A stretch of 8,856 nt of DNA from NCBI GenBank assembly GCA_005779435.1, contig SXJH01000216.1, forward strand, positions 1 to 8,856, given 5' to 3'. Positions 1 through 5,671 of this stretch are shown here, one piece after another (the stretch's first letter is position 1; each line of letters opens with the position of its first letter). A model generated the notes under the pieces. It made no database searches. It saw only the letters and a program-made list of their open reading frames with translations, and had not been told where the DNA came from. Made by a program: the position numbers and the translations under genes. The stretch comes from Nitrosomonas sp. Its GTDB lineage: Bacteria > Pseudomonadota > Gammaproteobacteria > Burkholderiales > Nitrosomonadaceae.

Positions 1-1223
1 CTGAAGCCGATCAATACCAAAAAATCCCCGATACCCTGGATGTCTGGTTCGACTCGGGAGTCACCCATGCAGCAGTATTATGCCGTCGTGAACAGTTAAG
101 CTTCCCTGCGGATTTATATTTAGAAGGCTCGGATCAACATCGCGGCTGGTTCCAATCGTCGCTGCTGACCGGTTGCGCTATGGATGGCCGCGCGCCGTAC
201 GATGCCTTGCTGACGCATGGTTTTGTCGTCGACGGCAACGGCCACAAAATGAGCAAATCCAAAGGCAACGTCATCGCACCGCAAAAAGTGATGGATACCT
301 CGGGGGCGGATATTTTGCGCTTGTGGGTCGCATCCACCGATTATTCCGGCGAACTGTCGATTTCCGAAGAAATCCTGAAACGCGTGGTGGAAAGTTACCG
401 GCGCATTCGCAATACATTGCGCTTTTTACTCGCCAATTTGGCGGATTTCGATCCCAAAACCGATCAAGTCGCCATCGAAAACTGCCTGGAAATAGACCGC
501 TATATGCTCGCTTTCACCGACGCTTTTCAGCAAGACTTGCTGCAAAGCTACCAGCGCTACGAATTCCACCAAGCGGTGCATCAACTGCACAACTACTGCT
601 CCGAGGATCTCGGCGGCTTCTACCTGGATATTCTCAAGGATCGCTTGTATACCTCCGCCGCCAAAGGCCTGCCGCGCCGTTCCGCACAAACCGCGCTGCA
701 TCACATCGCGCACAGCCTGGTGCGCCTGTTTGCGCCGATCCTTAGCTTCACCTCGGACGAAGTTTGGGAGCATTTGACCGGAGACGCCGAGGACAGCGTG
801 CTGCTGCACCTATGGCATGTCTTCCCGGCGCAACCGGATACGGAATCGTTGCTGCAGCGCTGGGAAAGAATCCGCGCACTGCGCGCGCAAGTATTGAAAA
901 AACTGGAAGAATCCCGCGCACAAGGGGAAATCGGCTCATCGCTCGCGGCCACTGTCGACATACGCGCCCACGATGCGGATTTCGCCTTGCTCAGTACGCT
1001 GCAGGACGACCTGCGTTTCGTGCTGATCGTCTCCGAAGTGAACCTGACTTGCAGCAACGACTCGCAGCAACAGGAAATTTCGGTGAAATCCAGCACTCAC
1101 GGCAAATGCGAGCGCTGCTGGCATTATCGTGACGATGTCGGCCGGCATGCAGCGCATCCGGCGTTATGCCAACGCTGCATCGCCAACTTGCACGGCAATG
1201 GCGAACAACGCAATTTCGCATAA
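1..1223 (+). CDS. ileS: Isoleucyl-tRNA synthetase, C-terminal part (5' end outside window)
   Basis: This class Ia aminoacyl-tRNA synthetase charges tRNA-Ile with isoleucine in the cytoplasm. The reading frame is already open at base 3 and runs 406 codons to TAA, so roughly the first half of a protein usually about 930-960 residues long is missing. Visible landmarks, in order, are the DVWFDSG block near the left edge, GSDQHRGWFQSS, the ATP-binding signature KMSKS (bases 246-260), the helical anticodon-binding region, and a C-terminal zinc finger. The finger is made of two Cys-x-x-Cys pairs: CERC, with its first Cys codon at 1107, and CQRC, with its first Cys codon at 1167. The protein ends soon after the finger, as is usual for bacterial IleRS of this type. 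lspA follows after 31 bases, which is the conserved ileS-lspA order of many proteobacteria and implies co-transcription. No frameshift or missing motif is seen in the visible part. Confidence 0.97.
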   Translation, partial: EADQYQKIPDTLDVWFDSGVTHAAVLCRREQLSFPADLYLEGSDQHRGWFQSSLLTGCAMDGRAPYDALLTHGFVVDGNGHKMSKSKGNVIAPQKVMDTSGADILRLWVASTDYSGELSISEEILKRVVESYRRIRNTLRFLLANLADFDPKTDQVAIENCLEIDRYMLAFTDAFQQDLLQSYQRYEFHQAVHQLHNYCSEDLGGFYLDILKDRLYTSAAKGLPRRSAQTALHHIAHSLVRLFAPILSFTSDEVWEHLTGDAEDSVLLHLWHVFPAQPDTESLLQRWERIRALRAQVLKKLEESRAQGEIGSSLAATVDIRAHDADFALLSTLQDDLRFVLIVSEVNLTCSNDSQQQEISVKSSTHGKCERCWHYRDDVGRHAAHPALCQRCIANLHGNGEQRNFA

Positions 1224-1254
1224 AGCACAACGTCAGCGTTCGGAAACTAAAATT

Positions 1255-1743
1255 ATGAAGCTTCACACCAGCCTCGGTATCGCACTGATCGTACTGATCC
1301 TCGATCTCGCCAGCAAATTCTGGGTGGAATCGACAATGCAATTCGGTCAAACCATCCCGCTCACCGGCTTCTTTAACCTGGTGCTGACCTACAACGCCGG
1401 TGCCGCATTCAGCTTTTTAAGCACCGAATCCGGCTGGCAGCGCTGGTTCTTAAGCGGCATTGCCGGGATCGCCGCGCTGGCGATCACCTATATGCTCCAC
1501 AAATACCGGCACGAACGGTTATTCTGCTGGTCATTGAGCCTGGTTCTAGGCGGTGCTTTGGGCAATCTTTACGACCGCATTACGCTGGGCCACGTGGTCG
1601 ATTTCCTCGATTTCTACGTCGGCGACTATCACTGGCCTGCATTCAACATCGCCGACTCGGCCATCTGCATCGGCGCAGCACTTTTAATATACGAAAGCTT
1701 CCGCAACAAAAAAGACCCGGAAGACTCCGGGCATCGCAAATAA
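1255..1743 (+). CDS. lspA: Lipoprotein signal peptidase (signal peptidase II)
   Basis: This inner-membrane aspartyl protease removes the signal peptide of prolipoproteins after diacylglyceryl has been added to the lipobox cysteine. The 162-residue length is normal. Family blocks are visible: D17/K21 in the first membrane segment, TYNAGAAFSF around residues 45-54, GNLYDR (103-108), VVDF with catalytic D116, and PAFNIADS with catalytic D134. The spacing matches the Asp dyad known from Pseudomonas LspA. Four hydrophobic segments are present. The frame stays open further upstream, to an ATG at 1129 inside ileS. I chose the ATG at 1255 because it begins the conserved N-terminus and has GGAA about 9 bases upstream. 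The gene follows ileS directly. The usual downstream partners (fkpB, ispH) are absent, and the next gene points the other way, so lspA probably ends this operon. No T-tailed terminator is seen on the plus strand. Confidence 0.97.
   Translation: MKLHTSLGIALIVLILDLASKFWVESTMQFGQTIPLTGFFNLVLTYNAGAAFSFLSTESGWQRWFLSGIAGIAALAITYMLHKYRHERLFCWSLSLVLGGALGNLYDRITLGHVVDFLDFYVGDYHWPAFNIADSAICIGAALLIYESFRNKKDPEDSGHRK
1708..1731 (-). terminator. Probable intrinsic terminator of the small lipoprotein gene, inside the lspA 3' end
   Basis: Read on the minus strand, CCCGG-AGTCTT-CCGGG (1716-1731) forms a 5-bp all-GC stem, extendable by a G-T pair. It is followed by TC and then six T residues (1708-1713). This is the expected shape of a Rho-independent terminator and lies 45 bases past the stop of the minus-strand lipoprotein gene. 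On the plus strand the A-run comes before the hairpin, so it should not terminate lspA. The stem is short, so strength is uncertain. Confidence 0.55.
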
Positions 1744-1775
1744 GCAACTTACTTCGATGGCAAAAAACGCAAAAC

Positions 1776-1949
1776 TTACTTACTCGATTTCTTTTCCTTC
1801 GTAATCGGATTCTGTAGCGTATAGCCGTTTTCTTTCATTTTATATCCGCCGTAAGCGCCCGCCCCGGCAGCCACCAAGGTCCAGCAACCGCTCAGGAAAG
1901 GGATCGCGATCAATACCGCGATGACGTTTATCAGTTGTTTTCTTTTCAT
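1776..1949 (-). CDS. Small predicted lipoprotein (57 aa), unassigned family
   Basis: The frame runs from ATG (1949) to TAA (1776-1778). It encodes a positively charged start (MKRK), a hydrophobic stretch of about 15 residues, and a lipobox LSGC with the modified cysteine at residue 22. The mature part is only 36 residues. It has a small glycine/alanine-rich segment (AAGAGAYGG, residues 27-35) and a lysine-rich hydrophilic tail. A good Shine-Dalgarno AAGGAG (1955-1960) lies 5 bases before the ATG. The residue after Cys22 is Trp, not Asp, which in enterobacterial rules does not block sorting to the outer membrane. The gene converges on lspA, whose product would process it, although this adjacency may be chance. 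I do not recognise the family and no function can be given. The coding call rests on the lipobox, the ribosome binding site and a plausible terminator downstream. Confidence 0.75.
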   Translation of the reverse strand: MKRKQLINVIAVLIAIPFLSGCWTLVAAGAGAYGGYKMKENGYTLQNPITKEKKSSK

Positions 1950-2174
1950 TCCGGCTCCTTCTTATAAACAATGAACATGTATTTTTTTACGGCAATTCCT
2001 TCGTAAATCGAGCATACCACATCGTCGAATCGATTCCTAAAACTGCACAGGATGTTAAACGCCGACAAAGAAAATGACAAAAGAATCGAGTGCATGTTGG
2101 CAATGAATTTACCCATTTTTTGATCGCCTGAACTCTCGATTCCGTACCTGTCTCGACGCTATTGTCACATATTC

Positions 2175-2188
2175 TTGATCTAGATCAA
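2175..2188 (+). promoter_or_regulatory. Perfect FNR/Anr-type binding site with probable promoter just downstream
   Basis: TTGAT-CTAG-ATCAA is a perfect match to the FNR consensus TTGAT-N4-ATCAA and fully palindromic. It is centred at 2181.5, 61 bases before the ATG of the small membrane protein. An AT-rich -10-like stretch lies at 2209-2217 (TTAAAAATT). If that serves as the -10, transcription would start near 2222, putting the box at about -41, the class II activator position of FNR-family regulators. The promoter assignment is inference; the palindrome is directly visible. Activation under low oxygen or nitrogen-oxide conditions would be expected if the host has an FNR/Anr/Dnr-type regulator. 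Confidence 0.7.
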
Positions 2189-2235
2189 TGAAATTACTAT
2201 GGATTTGGTTAAAAATTTTTGCGCTTATATAGCAT

Positions 2236-2241
2236 AGGAGG
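2236..2241 (+). promoter_or_regulatory. Consensus ribosome binding site of the 42-aa membrane protein
   Basis: AGGAGG stands 8 bases before the ATG at 2250, a full consensus Shine-Dalgarno at optimal spacing. It is the strongest one I see in the window and is the main reason for treating the short frame as a real gene. Confidence 0.75.
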
Positions 2242-2249
2242 AAATAAAC

Positions 2250-2378
2250 ATGAGTCCATCGGAACAGACAAAAGATCCTGGCGTACTTAAAAGTATGAGT
2301 ATCGCTATCGCTGCCATATTCTGCGTGTTGGCGAGTTTGATTATCGTATCGTCATACCTTGCCGGCAGTTCGGGCTAA
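2250..2378 (+). CDS. Small single-span membrane protein (42 aa), unassigned
   Basis: The frame begins at ATG 2250 and ends at TAA 2376-2378. It has a polar, charged N-terminal arm of about 14 residues (MSPSEQTKDPGVLK). One hydrophobic helix of roughly 20 residues follows (about 17-39, including IAIAAIFCVLASLIIVSSY), then a short Gly/Ser tail. This looks like a small inner-membrane protein, with no signal cleavage site evident. Support comes from the consensus AGGAGG at optimal spacing and the perfect FNR-type box upstream. Small one-helix proteins under FNR/Anr control are known among oxidase accessory subunits, but the sequence does not resemble any I know (CydX, CcoQ, CcoS), so I assign no function. 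No neighbouring oxidase or denitrification gene is in the window, and the gene appears to be transcribed alone. No clear terminator follows. Confidence 0.7.
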   Translation: MSPSEQTKDPGVLKSMSIAIAAIFCVLASLIIVSSYLAGSSG

Positions 2379-2491
2379 TATGACAACCGCCTCCCGGCTG
2401 TACCCTATCTCTCGATTACATAGGCGATTAGCCAAGGGCATTCCGGGATCGATTGCAAGATAACGGGGCAGAACCATCGGATGCGGTTCCT

Positions 2492-2512
2492 AAAAGGAAT
2501 GGCCAGCATTCC
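2492..2512 (-). terminator. Probable terminator after the cyclase gene
   Basis: On the minus strand GGAATG-CTGGC-CATTCC (2496-2512) forms a perfect 6-bp stem with a 5-base loop. It is followed by TTTT (2492-2495) and lies 39 bases past the stop codon of the cyclase. The T-run is short, so termination may be partial. The stem has no T-run on the plus-strand side. Confidence 0.5.
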
Positions 2513-2550
2513 GATCATCGGACACCCTCAGAGATTGTGCAGGCATTGTT

Positions 2551-4800
2551 TTATTTGCTGTCGATCCTATAAACAGGCCATAAGCCGGTTAGCGATTCGG
2601 TTTCGTAACGCTGGCACAATGACCGGTAAAACCGGCTCGGGCCGTCGAGCGGGTGTACGTCAAGGATGTCAGCAAAACCGCGCTCGGCTTGCATCCATTG
2701 TTGCGCATGGTATGCCGTCAAGGCGCATGCAAAGCGCTCGCATATCCATTGCTGTTCCCGATGGGCCGATTGTCGTTGCGCTACGAGATCGAACAACTGT
2801 ATCGGCTTTATCCTGCCGGGCATCAGGAAACTTCCCAGCGCACGGATCAGGAAACCGTCCAAATCTTCGGTGACCTCGCCCGATAACAAAATGCGCGTCC
2901 TAAGAATTTTATTGGCGCTCTGAACGCGATTGGCGGTGTTAACGACATCGCCCGCCACCGAGTAATTGCCGCCTCCACGGCGCAAGGCCATTTCGCCGAA
3001 GTGCAGGCCGATCCGGGTGGGCAATCGCGGCCCGTCTTGCGGTTGGGATCGATTAAAACGCTCGACCGCCGCTGCCAAATTCAGCGCCGCATCGCAGGCT
3101 TGCGCCCGTGCGCTCATATTTTCCGGATCGGCAATCCAGATCGCCAGCATCGAATCTCCCGTCATGTCCATGATATGGCCGCAATGCTGCTTGATCGGAT
3201 TTTTCAATACGTCGCGATACTGCGCCATCAAATGACTGAGAGCACCAGGGGCCATCGGTTCGGATAACGCCGTATAGCCTTCTACATCGGTAGTCAAGCA
3301 CAAGCCTTGAATTTCCGTCTCATCGCGATCTTTCCCCAACACATCCTCTATCGCCGGATCGGGATACGAAGGACCCAGGATTTTTTTGATTTCCGCCAAT
3401 TGAGCTTCGAGTTGCCGGGCTTTTTCCTCGGCCCAATAATGCTTAAGCGCTTCCGCTGCAACGAAAGCGAACACTATTTGCATCAGCGGAATAACCAGCG
3501 GTACCCAAATCGCATCGCGCTTGAATAAACAATACGCACAGAACGCGTAAAAAACGGCAACGAACATGACGCAGAGAATTGCGTTGCGCGTCGATATCTT
3601 CTGAAAAACGATGCCGAGGATCAATCCGAATAAAAAAATGACGGTCAGACTGTCCGGGTACGCAAGCGGTGTAAGCGGCTTATTTTCCAATAAATTCGCA
3701 ACAGCGGTGGCCGCAATTTCAACGCCGCTGATGTAGAGCCCGTCCGGATTTGAAAACACCGTGTGATAATCGTCGCGCACCAGATCCTGTTCCGGCTGCG
3801 TCGCCCCTGAGAATCCGACAAAAACGACTTTATTCTTAAAGTCGTTTGTTGCCGCCGCATCGCTGTCGATTAACGACTGAAATGCCTGAAAATAAGGTAT
3901 GGTTTTAACGGTGCGCGGCGGCCCGTAGAAATTGAGGTGGTATTTTTCCTCGCCCGAATAAACCGCCAACAATGCGGCAAGCAAGCGCTTCTGAGCCGCA
4001 TTCAGCGTAGCGTGCCGGTGCACCCGCGTTTGTATTTCTCCGGTCAATTGCGGGTTGTGAACGAACAACTGCCGCATGGCGAAGACCGCATCCTCAACAT
4101 CCATCCGGCTGATCGCCCCATCGGATAATTGCAACGCAGACACCGCATCCGCATCCGCAAGCAAACGAATCAATTCGCCGTGCAAAGGCAAGGCCAGCAA
4201 TTGTAAAACGACAACCGGCACCGTCGGAAAATCACCCGCGCTGGCTTTAAAAACCCAATAATCGTTGACCCGTTCCGCCTTCGGCAATGGGAAGGGCGCG
4301 GTTGCACGCGCCGCATCGGCAATCGCCGGTAACAATTGCATCGTGCCTTCATGCCGGATAACGCTGCTTTCCCGGTTCTCATCAAGCGTCAATCCGGTGT
4401 TTCGATACGTCAGTCGCTCGATCAGCACTGTGTTCCCGGCTGCACTCATTGCGCGCGACAGTTGCTTGTCGTGCTCAGGCACCGAACCCGGCGCATCGAA
4501 AATAAGATCGAAAACGATGATGCGCGCACCTGCGGCGGTAAGCCGTTCGATCAATTGCGCGTGCATTTCGCGCGGCCATAAGCGCGGCAGCAGCGGCAAA
4601 TTGAATTGTGTCGCGGAAGGCTGATCGAGCGCGACGATGACTACGTCATCGGGTGCGGCAATAGGGCCGCGCAAATGAAACAACCAGTACAAACCGAATT
4701 TTTCTTCCAGTTTCTGGCCATGCGGCGTCAAAAAAACACCGGCGCCCATTAAACCGATAACAACGCCAAGCGCTAAAAGCTTATGCCACCGGATCGTCAT
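2551..4800 (-). CDS. CHASE2-domain class III nucleotidyl cyclase, membrane sensor
   Basis: This 749-residue protein is a predicted membrane receptor that makes a cyclic nucleotide from an NTP. An N-terminal membrane segment (about residues 8-24) is followed by a CHASE2 extracytoplasmic sensor region (about 30-370). Three clustered membrane helices follow (about 383-401, 406-427, 430-451), then a short coiled linker (452-475) and the cyclase domain (about 495-640). The two metal-binding aspartates are visible as D505 (TTDVEGYT) and D549 (TGDSMLAIW). The transition-state pair is N621/R625 (VVNTANR). At the purine-selecting positions the usual Lys is D545 and the usual Asp/Thr is S614, so ATP preference cannot be assumed. 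The C-terminal 75 residues resemble the single TPR-like tail common in bacterial adenylate cyclases. The start ATG (4800) has no strong Shine-Dalgarno. It sits 19 bases after the phosphatase stop, so translational coupling is likely. A terminator-like hairpin follows the gene. Confidence 0.9.
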   Translation of the reverse strand: MTIRWHKLLALGVVIGLMGAGVFLTPHGQKLEEKFGLYWLFHLRGPIAAPDDVVIVALDQPSATQFNLPLLPRLWPREMHAQLIERLTAAGARIIVFDLIFDAPGSVPEHDKQLSRAMSAAGNTVLIERLTYRNTGLTLDENRESSVIRHEGTMQLLPAIADAARATAPFPLPKAERVNDYWVFKASAGDFPTVPVVVLQLLALPLHGELIRLLADADAVSALQLSDGAISRMDVEDAVFAMRQLFVHNPQLTGEIQTRVHRHATLNAAQKRLLAALLAVYSGEEKYHLNFYGPPRTVKTIPYFQAFQSLIDSDAAATNDFKNKVVFVGFSGATQPEQDLVRDDYHTVFSNPDGLYISGVEIAATAVANLLENKPLTPLAYPDSLTVIFLFGLILGIVFQKISTRNAILCVMFVAVFYAFCAYCLFKRDAIWVPLVIPLMQIVFAFVAAEALKHYWAEEKARQLEAQLAEIKKILGPSYPDPAIEDVLGKDRDETEIQGLCLTTDVEGYTALSEPMAPGALSHLMAQYRDVLKNPIKQHCGHIMDMTGDSMLAIWIADPENMSARAQACDAALNLAAAVERFNRSQPQDGPRLPTRIGLHFGEMALRRGGGNYSVAGDVVNTANRVQSANKILRTRILLSGEVTEDLDGFLIRALGSFLMPGRIKPIQLFDLVAQRQSAHREQQWICERFACALTAYHAQQWMQAERGFADILDVHPLDGPSRFYRSLCQRYETESLTGLWPVYRIDSK

Positions 4801-4819
4801 ATGGACCGCACACGCGCAT

Positions 4820-5419
4820 TTAATCGGCTAATTTCCCGTTCAACAACTCCAGCACGCCGCCTTCAGCGGAATGACGAATTCGCGTAATTCCGCCGTTACT
4901 GACCTTGATGCGATATAAACCGCTTGGAGACGCATGCACGGTTTTGGCGATCATGGCGCGAATGACACCGGCGTGCGCAACGATCAAATAATGCCGCCCC
5001 TGATGGCGGCTCAAGGTCTCATCGTAAGCCGAACTGACGCGCTGCACAAAATCATCCAGCGGTTCGGCGCCTTGCGGTCGGCAATTGACGGGATCGCGCA
5101 AAAAAGCCCGGTAAGCATCGATGCGATCGATTTTGACCGCATCGTGACTGAGCCCCTCCCATTCGCCGAACCCGACTTCCTTAAAACGCGGCTCGACGGT
5201 CACCGGAATGCCATGCCGTTCGCCGAGCGCATGCGCAAATTCCCGGCAGCGCAGCAACGGAGAAGTGACGATATGTTGCCAGGACTTGTGCTCGCCCACC
5301 GCCGCCCACATTTGCGACCATCCTTTTTCAGTCAGCGGATCGTCTACTCCATGACCTCGATAACGGCGGCCGCCCGCAGGTTCGCCGTGGCGAATCAAAT
5401 CGATGATGGTTTCCAGCAT
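4820..5419 (-). CDS. Histidine phosphatase family protein (phosphoglycerate mutase / CobC-like)
   Basis: This 199-residue cytoplasmic protein belongs to the branch-1 histidine phosphatase superfamily. The phospho-accepting histidine is H11 in LIRHGEP. The pocket residues follow family order: R57 in TSPLLRCRE, the acid residue E81 in KEVGFGEWEG, and the second histidine H149 in LIVAHAGVIRA. The length fits alpha-ribazole phosphatase (CobC) and related small phosphatases better than true glycolytic phosphoglycerate mutase. No cobalamin gene is nearby, so the substrate is undetermined. The ATG at 5419 puts the conserved RHG block at the usual distance from the N-terminus, but the bases before it (T-rich, no AGG) give a poor ribosome binding site. 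An in-frame TTG 12 bases upstream is a weaker alternative. The gene is first in a two-gene unit with the CHASE2 cyclase, whose start lies 19 bases past this stop. Confidence 0.9.
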   Translation of the reverse strand: MLETIIDLIRHGEPAGGRRYRGHGVDDPLTEKGWSQMWAAVGEHKSWQHIVTSPLLRCREFAHALGERHGIPVTVEPRFKEVGFGEWEGLSHDAVKIDRIDAYRAFLRDPVNCRPQGAEPLDDFVQRVSSAYDETLSRHQGRHYLIVAHAGVIRAMIAKTVHASPSGLYRIKVSNGGITRIRHSAEGGVLELLNGKLAD

Positions 5420-5668
5420 AAAAAATCGGCAAAAAATTACGATGTGCTAGTTTAGTCGATTTGATGCAAGGTGCATTAAGACAGATCAAAAAAATATAGT
5501 GGCCGGGAAACATTGAGTAATTCGGCGGGCAAGATGAAATGCAAGGCCGATAGAGCGAAGAAAAATGAGACAGATCATAGCGACAGGCGAATTTCCGAGC
5601 ACCGCCCAACGCAACGGATCGCTTGCGCGGCCAATTATTCAGCGTTTCCCTAGGAGTCTGCCGGACTC
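5420..5668. other. Intergenic region with short repeats, no gene seen
   Basis: About 250 bases separate the phosphatase start from the outer-membrane protein stop. The left third is AT-rich and should contain the promoter of the phosphatase-cyclase unit, but no confident -35/-10 pair is seen. A short inverted repeat ATGCA-AGG-TGCAT lies at 5464-5476, about 45 bases upstream of the phosphatase ATG. The remainder holds two repeated short motifs and, at the right edge, a perfect hairpin. A 93-codon minus-strand frame crosses this region but overlaps the phosphatase out of frame and is not convincing. Confidence 0.5.
5464..5577 (+). repeat. Two short motifs repeated in the same order
   Basis: ATGCAAGG occurs at 5464-5471 and 5539-5546. 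AGACAGATCA occurs at 5479-5488 and 5568-5577. The pair therefore appears twice in the same order, with 7 and then 21 bases between the members. This may be a decayed duplication, paired regulator half-sites or coincidence. The motifs are short. Confidence 0.35.
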
Positions 5669-5671
5669 CTA
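5651..5671 (-). other. Perfect hairpin overlapping the stop codon of the outer-membrane protein gene
   Basis: TAGGAGTC (5651-5658) and GACTCCTA (5664-5671) form a perfect 8-bp stem with a 5-base loop. The right arm includes the TAG stop (5669-5671) of the minus-strand gene. On the minus strand the sequence after the stem is GGGAAACG with no T-run, so it does not look like a standard Rho-independent terminator. It may protect the mRNA 3' end or act with Rho. Confidence 0.55.

Larger units (their letters stand above)
1950..2249. other. Intergenic region between divergent small genes
   Basis: About 300 bases lie between the minus-strand lipoprotein gene and the plus-strand 42-residue membrane protein gene. 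It holds the Shine-Dalgarno of the lipoprotein gene at its left edge, an FNR-type palindrome at 2175-2188, and AT-rich DNA from 2190 to 2232 that could carry the promoter of the plus-strand gene. A lone TTGAT half-site at 2120-2124 lacks its partner. I found no tRNA, long repeat or convincing ORF. The lipoprotein promoter must also lie here, but I could not pick out a confident -35/-10 pair for it. Confidence 0.6.

Noticed and set aside
173..745. Plus-strand open frame of 190 codons overlapping ileS in another frame
   Set aside because: It is Arg-rich and low in motifs, typical of an out-of-frame reading of a GC-rich gene. ileS in the true frame is unambiguous.
1129..1254. Upstream extension of lspA to ATG 1129
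   Set aside because: The extra 42 residues overlap the ileS zinc-finger coding region and precede the conserved LspA N-terminus. The ATG at 1255 has its own ribosome binding site.
1716..1731. Hairpin considered as the terminator of the ileS-lspA transcript
   Set aside because: On the plus strand the A-run is upstream and no T-run follows, so the orientation fits only the minus-strand gene.
2053..2124. Plus-strand 23-codon frame (ATG at 2053, ends ATTTTTTGA) in the intergenic region
   Set aside because: It has only a weak purine stretch before the ATG, no membrane or signal features, and is very short. There is no support beyond being open.
4820..5419. Calling the phosphatase cobC or gpmB outright
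   Set aside because: The motifs define only the superfamily, and no cobalamin or glycolytic context is present to fix the substrate.
4934..5455. Long plus-strand open frame (173 codons) opposite the histidine phosphatase
   Set aside because: The minus-strand frame has clear catalytic motifs of a known family. The plus-strand product has no recognisable domain, and it is explained as an antisense shadow.
5328..5609. Minus-strand 93-codon frame across the intergenic region upstream of the phosphatase
   Set aside because: It overlaps the phosphatase out of frame by about 90 bases, has no recognisable domain and has no convincing ribosome binding site.
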